A DNA stretch of 64,000 nt from the NCBI RefSeq assembly GCF_965213555.1, contig NZ_OZ243890.1, positions 2,852,001 to 2,916,000 of the forward strand, written 5' to 3'. Below the pieces are notes generated by a model, which saw only the letters and a list, made by a program, of their open reading frames with translations, was not told the DNA's origin and ran no database searches. Position 1 is the first letter of the stretch. Every line of letters begins with the position of its first letter. The translations under genes and the position numbers were made by a program. Shown here piece by piece: positions 8,274-16,346 of the stretch. This DNA comes from Acuticoccus sp965213555. GTDB lineage: Bacteria; Pseudomonadota; Alphaproteobacteria; Rhizobiales; Amorphaceae.

Positions 8274-8405
8274 GTGGAACCCCTCGTCGCCCTGGTCGTC
8301 GTGGAGGTGGCCATCCTCGTCTTCGCCGTTCGCGTGATGGCGAACGCCCTACCCCGTCCCCGCGAGCGCCGCGCGTCGGCGACCCAGCCGGAAGGAACGT
8401 CATGA
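8274..8405 (+). CDS. 43-residue predicted membrane protein between pucC-like gene and bchP
   Basis: A 44-codon frame starts with GTG at 8274, nine bases after the pucC-like stop, with a TCAGG ribosome site. Its TGA (8403-8405) overlaps the bchP ATG as ATGA. The predicted peptide begins MEPLVALVVVEVAILVFAVR, one transmembrane helix, followed by a short tail rich in Arg and Pro. Fit to the operon spacing, the four-base overlap and the clean single-helix pattern support a real gene. I do not recognise a family; it may be a small partner of the BchP or PucC-like protein. It could instead be a chance frame in high-GC DNA. Confidence 0.5.
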   Translation: MEPLVALVVVEVAILVFAVRVMANALPRPRERRASATQPEGTS

Positions 8406-9607
8406 GCGCCATCGAATCCTTCGACGTCGTCGTGGTCGGCGGCGGGCCGGCCGGGGCGACCGCCGCTGCCGACCTCGCCCGGTCCGGCGTCCACGTGTGC
8501 CTGATCGACCGGGCGGGGCGCATCAAGCCCTGCGGCGGCGCCATCCCGCCGCGGCTCGTCAAGGACTTCGACATCCCGCAGCACCTCCTCGTCGCCCACG
8601 TGAAGAGCGCGCGGATGGTGGCGCCGTCGGAGCTCTCCGTCGACATGCCCATCGACGGCGGCTACGTGGGCATGGTCGACCGTGAGGTGTTCGACGAGTG
8701 GCTGCGCGAGCGCGCGGCGCAGGCCGGCGCGGTGCGCCGCACCGGCACCTTCGAGGCGCTGGAGCGGGACGCGGACGGCACCACCGTCGTCTGGCGCGAG
8801 GGCGGCGACGAGCGGCGCGTGCGGGCGAGGGCGGTCATCGGCGCGGACGGCGCCCGCTCCAAGGTGGCGCGGGCGGCGCGCATCCCCGGCGCCGACAAGA
8901 TCCCCTGCGTCTACGCCTACCACGAGATCGTCCGCTCGCCGGCGGGCGAGGCGAGCGGTGCCTTCGACGGGACGCGCTGCGACGTCTACTATCAGGGCAA
9001 GCTGTCGCCGGACTTCTACGCCTGGATCTTCCCCCACGGCGAGACGACCTCGGTGGGCGTCGGCTCGGCCAGGAAGGGCTTCTCCCTGCGCCGCTCCGTC
9101 GACCGCCTGCGAGCCTCCGCGGCGCTCGACGGCTGCGAGACGGTCCGCCGCGAGGGGGCGCCGATCCCGCTGAAGCCGCTCAAGCGCTGGGACGACGGGC
9201 GCGACGTCGTGCTCGCCGGGGACGCCGCCGGCGTCGTGGCGCCGGCGTCGGGCGAGGGCATCTACTACGCGATGTACACCGGGCGCGTCGCCGCCGAGGC
9301 CGTCGGAGCGTACCTCGCCACGGGCGACGCCAAGGCCCTCGCCACCGCCCGCCGCACGTTCCAGAAGGCGCACGGGCGCGTGTTCACCGTGCTCGGTCTG
9401 ATGCAGTGGTTCTGGTACCGCAGCGACAGGTTCCGCGAGCGCTTCGTCCTCATCTGCCGTGACCCTGACGTGCAGCGCCTCACTTGGCAGGCGTACATGA
9501 ACAAGGAGCTCGTCCGGCGCGACCCGATGGCCCACGTGCGCGTGTTCTTCAAGGACCTCGCCCACGTCTTCCGCCTGGCCGCTCCGCCGCGCGGCAGCGA
9601 CGGCTGA
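8402..9607 (+). CDS. bchP: Geranylgeranyl reductase (bacteriochlorophyll tail), BchP
   Basis: BchP reduces the geranylgeranyl tail of bacteriochlorophyll (or its diphosphate) to phytyl in three NADPH-dependent steps. The 401-residue flavoprotein starts with the FAD-binding motif VVVVGGGPAGATAA (about residues 10-23), has the KPCGGAIPPR block of the family, the IGADGARSKVAR segment and the second FAD motif VVLAGDAAGVVAPASGEGI near residue 270. The ATG at 8402 is preceded by GGAAGGA and overlaps the 43-residue frame. It is the last gene of the bchG operon; a hairpin about 40 bases past the stop may terminate it. Confidence 0.96.
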   Translation: MSAIESFDVVVVGGGPAGATAAADLARSGVHVCLIDRAGRIKPCGGAIPPRLVKDFDIPQHLLVAHVKSARMVAPSELSVDMPIDGGYVGMVDREVFDEWLRERAAQAGAVRRTGTFEALERDADGTTVVWREGGDERRVRARAVIGADGARSKVARAARIPGADKIPCVYAYHEIVRSPAGEASGAFDGTRCDVYYQGKLSPDFYAWIFPHGETTSVGVGSARKGFSLRRSVDRLRASAALDGCETVRREGAPIPLKPLKRWDDGRDVVLAGDAAGVVAPASGEGIYYAMYTGRVAAEAVGAYLATGDAKALATARRTFQKAHGRVFTVLGLMQWFWYRSDRFRERFVLICRDPDVQRLTWQAYMNKELVRRDPMAHVRVFFKDLAHVFRLAAPPRGSDG

Positions 9608-9648
9608 CGCCTCGCAAGCCACGTCACCTCGACCGGCGCCTGTCCCTC

Positions 9649-9689
9649 CGTACCATCCCCGAGCGGCGAGCGACGCTCGGGGTGGTACG
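9649..9689 (+). terminator. Hairpin after bchP
   Basis: Left arm 9649-9665 and right arm 9674-9689 pair over 16 positions with one bulged base around an eight-base loop. There is no T-run, so it may be a processing or pause hairpin rather than a full intrinsic terminator. Confidence 0.5.
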
Positions 9690-9739
9690 GGCGACGCCGT
9701 GCGCCCTGTGTTCCCCGGTCCTGGCGTTCGGTCGCACTC

Positions 9740-9771
9740 TTGAACCTTCCCTCCCTTTTAGTCGTTATAAA
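9740..9771 (+). promoter_or_regulatory. Possible promoter of the HiPIP gene
   Basis: TTGAAC (9740-9745) and TATAAA (9766-9771) lie ahead of the HiPIP start in a locally AT-rich patch that stands out in this GC-rich window. The spacing of 20 is longer than ideal; TTATAA at 9765 gives 19. Confidence 0.35.
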
Positions 9772-9827
9772 TCGAATGTTCAGGCCGGTTGCAGTATCCC
9801 GGCCGCGGACGAGGAGGGAGAACGACC

Positions 9828-10139
9828 ATGAGCGACACAAAGGGTGTTTCCCGGCGCACGCTGATCGGTGGGACCGTCGCGGTGGCTGCCACCGCCGGTC
9901 TCGGCATCCGGGCACAGGCGCAGACCAAGATCCCGCCCGAGGCGGTGATGTACGTGCCCATTACCGCCAACAAGGAGCAGTTCTGCGCCAACTGTATCCA
10001 CTGGCAGGCCGAGCATGTCGCCGAGTACAGCTCGCTCAACGAATCTGACCCCGAGATGGCCGAGTGCGCCATCGTGGCCGGCCAGGTGCACTCGACCGGC
10101 TGGTGCGGCGTCTGGGCCCCGGCTCCTTCCGCGAGCTGA
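9828..10139 (+). CDS. hip: High-potential iron-sulfur protein (HiPIP), Tat-exported
   Basis: HiPIP is a small periplasmic [4Fe-4S] electron carrier that can reduce the photo-oxidised reaction-centre cytochrome in many purple bacteria. The 103-residue precursor has a twin-arginine signal (SRRTLIGGTVAVAATAG, cleavage likely near residue 33) and the four cluster cysteines in HiPIP spacing: a CANC pair, then ECAIV and GWCGVW. Folded export through Tat fits a cofactor protein. The ATG at 9828 has a strong GAGGAGG site. It stands alone downstream of the bch genes, so it probably serves photosynthetic electron transfer here, which is an inference from position. Confidence 0.93.
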   Translation: MSDTKGVSRRTLIGGTVAVAATAGLGIRAQAQTKIPPEAVMYVPITANKEQFCANCIHWQAEHVAEYSSLNESDPEMAECAIVAGQVHSTGWCGVWAPAPSAS

Positions 10140-10191
10140 TGCCGGACGGCGCAACGGCAACGGTGCGCCACCTCGGGCGGCGAGTTTGCGT

Positions 10192-10221
10192 TTGACAGCT
10201 GCCGTGCATCCCCGGTCAAAT
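10192..10221 (+). promoter_or_regulatory. Probable promoter of the liv-type operon
   Basis: TTGACA (10192-10197), 18 bases, TCAAAT (10216-10221), about 80 bases upstream of the binding-protein start. Confidence 0.45.
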
Positions 10222-10301
10222 GCGGCGCAGACGTCCACGGCGCGAGTCGATGGGTACGCAACGCCGCCGGCTCGAACGGCGGCCCCCCGGGGAGGAACTT
10301 G

Positions 10302-11432
10302 ATGCGACACACGACCGTCGCCGCGGCGATGCTCGCGGCGTGCGCCGCGCTGCCCACGACTGCCGCCGCCGAGGACTATGAGATCGGCGCGCTGTTCCCG
10401 TTGTCGGGCCCCAACGCCACCTACGGCGACGTCTTCATGGCGGGCGCGGACCTCGCGGTCGAGCACATCAACGCCGACGACATCCTGTCCGGCGACCTCG
10501 CCATTCGCTACGAGGACTCCCAGGGCCTGCCGCAGCCGGCCGTGGTCGGCATGACCAAGCTCGTCAACGTGGACGAGGTGCCGTACGTCCTGTCCGCCTT
10601 CACCGGCGTGTCGAAGGCGATCTCCACGCTCGCCCAGCGCAACGAGGTCGTGGCGGTGAACGGCGGCGGCGTCGGGCCGGACCTCGCCGAGCTCGGCGAG
10701 TACTTCTGGAACGTCATTCCGCTGGTGAACCTCGAGGTCCAGGCGATCGTCCCGTACATGATCGAGGAGATGGGCGCGCAGCGAGTCGTGCTCGTCTACA
10801 TCGACGATCCGTTCGGCCAGGCGATCCTCGGCGAGCTCGAGGAGGCGTTGCCCGAGGGCGGCGGCGAGCTCGTCGAGGTGCTGTCCGTGCCGGTGACGGC
10901 GCAGCAGTTCTCAGGCATCGCCGCGCGGGTGCGGGCGGCGAACCCGGACGCGGTCTACATCGCCTCCTACGGCGCGCAGCAGATCCAGATCGTCAAGCAG
11001 CTTCGCGACAACGGTGTCGAGGTTCCCCTCGTGACCTACTCCGGGTACGCGGTGCCGGACGCGCTCGGCCTGCCCGAGGCGGAGGGGATGATCTACACGA
11101 CGCAGAGCGTGGACTACGGCTCCGACGACCCGGTCACCCAGCGCTTCGTCGAGGACTTCAAGGCCAAGACCGGCAACGACCCGACCACCTACAACGTGAA
11201 CTACTATAACGCGGTGCATTTGTTCGGCGTGCTCGCCGCGGCGCTCGAGGCGAAGGGGGAGGAGGTCACCGGCGCGAACCTCCTCGCCGAGCGCGACGCG
11301 ACGGAGACGTTCGACTTCGTGGGCGGCACCGTCTCGTTCCTCGACAACGGCACCGTCATCGCGCCGATCCAGATCAACCGGATCGAGGACGGCGCGGGCG
11401 TCCCCATCGACACGGTCGACGCCGCGAACTGA
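10302..11432 (+). CDS. Branched-chain amino acid-type ABC transporter, periplasmic binding protein
   Basis: A 376-residue periplasmic binding protein of the LivJ/LivK type (type I periplasmic fold). It has a Sec signal peptide (hydrophobic core MLAACAALPTTAAA, cleavage near residue 25), then YEIGALFPLSGPNATYG, the common beginning of these ligand-binding domains, and a full two-lobe length. The ATG at 10302 was taken over a TTG three bases upstream because of GGGGAGGA spacing. It opens an operon with two permeases, two ATPases and an acyl-CoA ligase. Members of this family bind amino acids but also benzoates, fatty acids and urea; the coupled CoA ligase suggests a carboxylic acid rather than leucine (inference). 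Confidence 0.88.
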   Translation: MRHTTVAAAMLAACAALPTTAAAEDYEIGALFPLSGPNATYGDVFMAGADLAVEHINADDILSGDLAIRYEDSQGLPQPAVVGMTKLVNVDEVPYVLSAFTGVSKAISTLAQRNEVVAVNGGGVGPDLAELGEYFWNVIPLVNLEVQAIVPYMIEEMGAQRVVLVYIDDPFGQAILGELEEALPEGGGELVEVLSVPVTAQQFSGIAARVRAANPDAVYIASYGAQQIQIVKQLRDNGVEVPLVTYSGYAVPDALGLPEAEGMIYTTQSVDYGSDDPVTQRFVEDFKAKTGNDPTTYNVNYYNAVHLFGVLAAALEAKGEEVTGANLLAERDATETFDFVGGTVSFLDNGTVIAPIQINRIEDGAGVPIDTVDAAN

Positions 11433-11433
11433 C

Positions 11434-12303
11434 GTGCTCTGGCTACAGCTCGCGATCACCGGGCTCCAGGTGGGCGCGCTCTACGCGCTCACCGCGGCCG
11501 GCTTCTCGCTGATCTTCGGCTCCACGCGCATCTTCCACTTCGCGCACGGGACGACGTTCGTGCTGGCCGCCTACACGTTCGCCTCCACGAACGCGGCGGG
11601 CGTGCCGCTCGCCGTCTCCATCGGCGCCAGCAGCCTCGTCGCGGTGGCGTTCGGCGTGTTCATGGACCGGCTGATCTACGCCCCGATCCAGCGCCACGAG
11701 GGCTCGTTCTTCACCGTGTTCGTCGCCTCCTTCGGCATCGCCATCGCGGTGCAGAACCTCGTCGGCATGGTGTTCGGCCGGTCCTACGTCACGGTGACGA
11801 CGGAGCTGTCGCGCTCGGTGGAGGTGATGGACGGCGTGTTCGTCTCGCCGCTCGCGTGGATCGCCATCGCCTGCGCCGTCGCCTTCTTCGTCGCGCTCCA
11901 GCTCATCCTCCACCGCACGCACATCGGCATGGGCCTGCGCGCGCTCGCCGACAACCCGGAGCTCATCCGCGTGTTCGGCCTGTCGCCGCGGGCGATCTCC
12001 ACGGCGGCCTTCGCGCTCGGCTCGCTGCTCGTGGTGCCGGCGGCGATCATCACCAGCGCGACGTCCGGGCTCAACCCTGCGCTCGGCCACCACGTGATGC
12101 TGATCTCGCTGGCGGCCACCATCGTCGGCGGCATCGGCTCGGTCTCGGGCGCGCTCGTGACCGGCTTCGGGCTCGGGCTCGCCGAGAACCTCGCGCTCCT
12201 CTACTTCGAGTCCCAGTGGACCGAGGGCGTGACGTTCGCGATCCTGTTCCTGTTCATCCTCGTGCGCCCGTCGGGGCTGTTCGGCCGGGCAGGGGTCCAC
12301 TGA
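11434..12303 (+). CDS. livH: LivH-family ABC transporter permease
   Basis: A 289-residue inner-membrane permease of the branched-chain amino acid type, with about eight hydrophobic segments, the LQVGALYALTAAGFSLIFG start and the GIGSVSGALVTGFGLGLAEN cytoplasmic coupling loop of LivH proteins. The GTG start at 11434 is one base after the stop of the binding-protein gene, so the two are translated together. With LivM it would form the membrane channel of the importer. The symbol denotes family, not a proven leucine substrate. Confidence 0.9.
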   Translation: MLWLQLAITGLQVGALYALTAAGFSLIFGSTRIFHFAHGTTFVLAAYTFASTNAAGVPLAVSIGASSLVAVAFGVFMDRLIYAPIQRHEGSFFTVFVASFGIAIAVQNLVGMVFGRSYVTVTTELSRSVEVMDGVFVSPLAWIAIACAVAFFVALQLILHRTHIGMGLRALADNPELIRVFGLSPRAISTAAFALGSLLVVPAAIITSATSGLNPALGHHVMLISLAATIVGGIGSVSGALVTGFGLGLAENLALLYFESQWTEGVTFAILFLFILVRPSGLFGRAGVH

Positions 12304-12307
12304 CGCC

Positions 12308-13204
12308 GTGGAAGCCTACCTGCTCAACCTCGGCGTCCTCATCGCGGTCTACTCGATCCTTGCCGTCACGCTGAACTTCATCATCGGCTACGCCGGGATC
12401 TACTCGCTGGCGCACGCCGTGTTCTTCGGCCTGGGCGCCTACACCGGCGGTTACGTAGCGCTGAACTACACCGCGTCGGTGTTCGTCACGGTGCCTGCAG
12501 CCATGTTGGCGGCGGCGGTGCTGTCGCTCATCCTCGCGCTGCCGGCGCTCCGCGTCCGCGGCGAGTACTTCGTCGCCGCCTCGCTCGGCCTCCAGGTGCT
12601 CGCGGTCACGGTGTTCTCCGAGTGGCAGGGCTTCACCGGCGGCATCGGCGGGCTCATCGGCATCCCGCCCGTCGACATCGCCGGCTTCGAGGTGTTCCGC
12701 CCCCGCGACTTCTTCATCCTCATGGTGGTCGTCCTCGTCCTCGTGATCGTGGTGACCCGCCTGCTGGTGCGCTCGCGCTTCGGCCGCAGCCTGACGGCGA
12801 TCCGCGACTCGGAGAGCGCCGCCGCCGCGTTCGGCAAGAACGTCGCCCTCATCAAGACGCTGTCGGTGACGATCTCGGCCGCCATCGCCGCCGTCGCCGG
12901 GGCGCTCTACGGCGCGTACCTTTCGTTCATCAACGTGGAGAGCTTCACGCTCGACACCTCCGTGCTCGTGATGGCGATGGTCATCATCGGCGGCGCAGGC
13001 ACGCAGGCCGGACCCATCGTCGGCGCCGCGCTACTCCTCGTCCTGCCCAGCGCGCTCTCCTACCTCGAGTTCCTGCCGCAGACCGAGATCGGCGCGATCC
13101 AGCAGATCCTCTACGGGCTCGGCATGGCGGCGCTGATGATCTTCCGCCCGGGCGGGCTTGTCGGTCGTGCGGGCCCCGCCACCGAGGCTGGGGACGAGCG
13201 GTGA
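12308..13204 (+). CDS. livM: LivM-family ABC transporter permease
   Basis: The second permease, 298 residues, with about nine hydrophobic segments, the GYAGIYSLAHAVFFGLGAY segment near residue 25 and the LTAIRDSESAAAAFG helix that marks the ATPase-contacting loop of LivM. It begins with GTG at 12308, four bases after livH, and ends overlapping the GTG of livG. It lacks the long extra N-terminal region of enteric LivM, as do most alphaproteobacterial homologues. Confidence 0.9.
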   Translation: MEAYLLNLGVLIAVYSILAVTLNFIIGYAGIYSLAHAVFFGLGAYTGGYVALNYTASVFVTVPAAMLAAAVLSLILALPALRVRGEYFVAASLGLQVLAVTVFSEWQGFTGGIGGLIGIPPVDIAGFEVFRPRDFFILMVVVLVLVIVVTRLLVRSRFGRSLTAIRDSESAAAAFGKNVALIKTLSVTISAAIAAVAGALYGAYLSFINVESFTLDTSVLVMAMVIIGGAGTQAGPIVGAALLLVLPSALSYLEFLPQTEIGAIQQILYGLGMAALMIFRPGGLVGRAGPATEAGDER

Positions 13205-13953
13205 AGGCGGAGCCCGAGGCGCTGCTCCAGATCCGCGGCGCGGCCGTCGCGTTCGGCGGGGTGAAGGCCGTCGACGACGTCTCGATGGACCTGCGCTCGG
13301 GCATCGTCACCGGGCTCGTCGGCCCAAACGGGGCAGGCAAGACGACCCTGTTCAACCTCATCACCGGGCACCTGCCGATGGCGGCGGGCTCGATCCGCGC
13401 GAGGGGCCGCGAGATCGGCGGCATGAAGCCCTACCGCGTAGCGCGGCTCGGCATCGCCCGCTCCTTCCAGGACCTCAGGCTGTTCGGCGACATGAGCGTG
13501 GAGGAGAACGTCCTCACCGTCATGGAGCCGGGGGCCTCGCCCATCGCCCTGTCCGGCCCGTCCCATGCCGAGCGGCGCCGTCGCGCGCGCGACGTCCTGG
13601 AGCGCGCGCACCTTGCGGACAAGCGGAGCGTGCGGGCCAAGGACCTCGCCTACGCGGAGCGCAAGTTCTTGTCCCTCGCCCGCATCATGGCGATGGACGC
13701 GTGGCTGTGGCTGCTCGACGAGCCGGCGTCCGGGCTCGACCCGGCGTCCTACGACCTGTTCCTCGGCCTCGTGCGCGAGGAGGTCGCGCGGGGCGTCACC
13801 GTGTGCATCATCGAGCACAACCTCGACATCGTGGTGGGCATCTGCGACCGCATCGCCTTCCTCGACCGCGGCCGCCTCCTCGCCGACGACGAGCCCGACG
13901 CGGTGCTGAACGACGAGAAGCTCGCCGCCATCTACTTCGGGGAGCGGGCGTGA
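13201..13953 (+). CDS. livG: LivG-family ABC transporter ATPase
   Basis: A 250-residue ATPase with Walker A GPNGAGKTT (about 41-49), Q-loop SFQDLRLF, Walker B WLWLLDEPASGLDP and the switch His in IIEHNLD. The ABC signature is degenerate, DLAYAERKFLSLAR in place of LSGGQ, in line with LivG proteins, which usually read LAYGQQR there. The GTG start at 13201 overlaps the livM stop (GTGA), and its stop overlaps the start of livF in the same way. It powers the importer together with LivF. Confidence 0.9.
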   Translation: MKAEPEALLQIRGAAVAFGGVKAVDDVSMDLRSGIVTGLVGPNGAGKTTLFNLITGHLPMAAGSIRARGREIGGMKPYRVARLGIARSFQDLRLFGDMSVEENVLTVMEPGASPIALSGPSHAERRRRARDVLERAHLADKRSVRAKDLAYAERKFLSLARIMAMDAWLWLLDEPASGLDPASYDLFLGLVREEVARGVTVCIIEHNLDIVVGICDRIAFLDRGRLLADDEPDAVLNDEKLAAIYFGERA

Positions 13954-14660
13954 GCGAGGTCCTGGCGGCGGACGGCGTCACGGTGGGCTACGGCGGCCGT
14001 CCCGTCCTGGAGGACGTCAGCCTGGCGCTGGCCGCCGACGAGGTGCTCGTCCTCATCGGCCACAACGGGGCCGGCAAGTCGACCTTGGTCAAGACGCTGT
14101 TCGGCCTCCTCGCGCCGCAGCGCGGCGCCGTACGCCAGTTCGGCGAGGTCGTCACCGGCGCCGACCCCGCGGCGCGTGTCGCCAAGGGCCTCGCCATGGT
14201 GCCGGAGGGCCGCGGCGTCTTCCCGAGCCTCACTGTGCGCGAGATGATGGGGCTCGCCATGTGGTCCACCGCGGTCTCCAAGGCAGAGCGGCGCGAGCGC
14301 CTCGACTGGGTGCTGTCCATCCTGCCGGCGATCAACGAGTTCCTCGACCGTCGCGCGGGCACGCTGTCCGGCGGGCAGGCGCAGATGGTCTCTATCGGCC
14401 GCGCGCTCCTATCGCGACCGAGGATCCTGCTCCTCGACGAGCCGTCCATCGGCCTCGCGCCGAAGCTCTTCCAGGACCTCCTCGCGCCGATCCGGCGACT
14501 GCAGCAGGAGGAGGGGTTGTCGATCCTCCTCGTGGAGCAGAACGTACGCGAGGCGCTGAAGATCGCCGACCGCGTCGTCGTCATGAAGTCCGGCGCGTTG
14601 GTGTGGGAGGGCGAGCCCGCGGCGCTGTCGGACAACAGGACGCTGATGGAGCTCTATTGA
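13950..14660 (+). CDS. livF: LivF-family ABC transporter ATPase
   Basis: A 236-residue ATPase with Walker A GHNGAGKST (about 35-43), a canonical signature GTLSGGQAQMVSIGRAL, Walker B ILLLDEPSIGLAP and the switch residue in ILLVEQNVREAL; the Gln there in place of His is normal for LivF. The MVPEGRGVFPSLTV stretch is a LivF hallmark. Start GTG 13950 overlaps the livG stop; its TGA shares one base with the ATG of the acyl-CoA ligase, tying the ligase to the transporter. Confidence 0.92.
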   Translation: MSEVLAADGVTVGYGGRPVLEDVSLALAADEVLVLIGHNGAGKSTLVKTLFGLLAPQRGAVRQFGEVVTGADPAARVAKGLAMVPEGRGVFPSLTVREMMGLAMWSTAVSKAERRERLDWVLSILPAINEFLDRRAGTLSGGQAQMVSIGRALLSRPRILLLDEPSIGLAPKLFQDLLAPIRRLQQEEGLSILLVEQNVREALKIADRVVVMKSGALVWEGEPAALSDNRTLMELY

Positions 14661-16237
14661 TGGACGCACCGAGGCTCGACGACCTGCTCATCCCCCTCAG
14701 GGCCGCGTCCAGCGGCCGTCCGGCCTTCGTGCTGGAGGACGGGACGACGCTCGGCGCGGCGGACTTCGACGCGATGGTGGCGCGCACCGCGGGCTGGTTG
14801 CGGGGGCAGGGGATCGGCTCGGGCGACAGGGTCGCGGTGTGGCTCGTCAACCGCATCGAGTGGCTGGCGATCCTGTTCGCGCTCGCCCGGCTCGACGCGA
14901 CGCTCGTCGCGGTGAACACGCGCTACCGCTCCTCGGAGCTGCACCACATCCTCCTGTCGTCCAACGCCAAGATGCTGGTGATGCAGCCGGACTTCCGGCG
15001 CATCGACTTCCCTGCGGTGCTGTCGAGCCTCGACGCATCGGACCTTGCGTCGCTCACCACGGTGGCGGTGCTCGGCGAGGTGGGCGACCCGATCCTCGGC
15101 CGCACCACCGTCCCGTTCGATCCCGCGAACGCCACGCCCGACGCCGGAGGCCGTGGCGATCCGGACGCCGGGCTCATCATCTTCACGACCTCGGGCACGA
15201 CGAAGGCGCCCAAGCTCGTCCTCCACCCCCAGCGCACCTTGGCGCTGCACTCCCAGCGCGCCGCCGTCGCCTACGGCTTCGATGCGCCGGACGCGGGGTT
15301 CCTCGCCGCGATGCCGTTCTGCGGCGTGTTCGGGCTCAACGCGGCCCTCGCCGCCATCGCCGGCGGGGCGACCTCGCACGTCGTCGCGATGTTCGATGCC
15401 GAGGACACCGCGCGACGCGTCGAGGAGGGCCGCCTGACGCACCTCTTCGGATCGGACGAGATGTTCCGCCGCCTCGTCGGGCTCGGCAGGGAGCGGCTCG
15501 CCTCCCTGCGGGTGTGCGGCTTCGGCGCGTTCACCCCGGGGCTTTCGGACTTCCTCGCCGACGCGGCCGAGGCCGGCTTGCCGCTGTGCGGCCTCTACGG
15601 CTCCAGCGAGGTCAACGCGCTGTTCTCGATCCAGCCGGCGGACATGACGCGCGGGGAGCGGCTGAAGGGGGGCGGCCGGCCTGCGTCCGACGACGCCGAC
15701 GTCCGCGTGCGCAACGCTGAGACCGGCGAGCTGCTCCCCGACGGCGAGCCCGGCGAGCTCGAGATCCGCGCGCCGACGAACTTCGTCGGCTACGACGGGA
15801 ACGCCGAGGCGACCGCGGCGGCCGTCGATCCGGACGGCTACTTCCGGACCGGCGACGTCGGCTACACCCGCGGCAACGGGACGTTCGTCTACGTCGCCCG
15901 CGCGGGCGACGCGATCCGCCTGTCGGGGTTCCTGACCGATCCGGCGGAGATCGAGGACGTTCTGAAGGGCCTCGACGGCGTGGCGGACGCGCAGGTCGTC
16001 GGCGTTGAGGTGGACGGGCAGACGCGGCCCGTGGCGTTCGTCATCGCCGAGGGCGGCGGCGCGAGCGAGGGCGCCATCGTCGCCGGCGCCCGCGAGCGGC
16101 TCGCGGCCTACAAGGTACCGTTGCGCGTCTTCACCCTCGAGGCGTTCCCGACGACGCAGAGCGCCAACGGCCTGAAGATCCAGCGCGCCAAGCTGCGCTC
16201 CATGGCGGCGGAGCGTCTCGCCACCGAGAACGCTTGA
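14660..16237 (+). CDS. AMP-forming acyl-CoA synthetase/ligase
   Basis: A 525-residue member of the ANL superfamily that would activate a carboxylic acid to its CoA ester through an acyl-adenylate. Visible motifs in order: the P-loop-like FTTSGTTKAPK (about 176-186), GLYGSSEVNALF (about 312-323), GYFRTGDVGY (about 393) and the C-terminal catalytic lysine region NGLKIQRAKLR. The ATG at 14660 shares its A with the livF stop (TGATG). Its place as last gene of an importer operon suggests that it activates the transported acid. Substrate cannot be named; aromatic or medium-chain acids are possible. No thiolase, dehydrogenase or ring-reducing gene accompanies it. Confidence 0.88.
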   Translation: MDAPRLDDLLIPLRAASSGRPAFVLEDGTTLGAADFDAMVARTAGWLRGQGIGSGDRVAVWLVNRIEWLAILFALARLDATLVAVNTRYRSSELHHILLSSNAKMLVMQPDFRRIDFPAVLSSLDASDLASLTTVAVLGEVGDPILGRTTVPFDPANATPDAGGRGDPDAGLIIFTTSGTTKAPKLVLHPQRTLALHSQRAAVAYGFDAPDAGFLAAMPFCGVFGLNAALAAIAGGATSHVVAMFDAEDTARRVEEGRLTHLFGSDEMFRRLVGLGRERLASLRVCGFGAFTPGLSDFLADAAEAGLPLCGLYGSSEVNALFSIQPADMTRGERLKGGGRPASDDADVRVRNAETGELLPDGEPGELEIRAPTNFVGYDGNAEATAAAVDPDGYFRTGDVGYTRGNGTFVYVARAGDAIRLSGFLTDPAEIEDVLKGLDGVADAQVVGVEVDGQTRPVAFVIAEGGGASEGAIVAGARERLAAYKVPLRVFTLEAFPTTQSANGLKIQRAKLRSMAAERLATENA

Positions 16238-16346
16238 TGGCAGGGCCGTCGGCGCGGGCACGCGTCGGATCACCGGTCGCCCTGTCCGTTCCGGCGTAGC
16301 GGCCGGCGCCGGTGGCCCCCGACGCCCTGGCAGGACGCAAGGGGCG

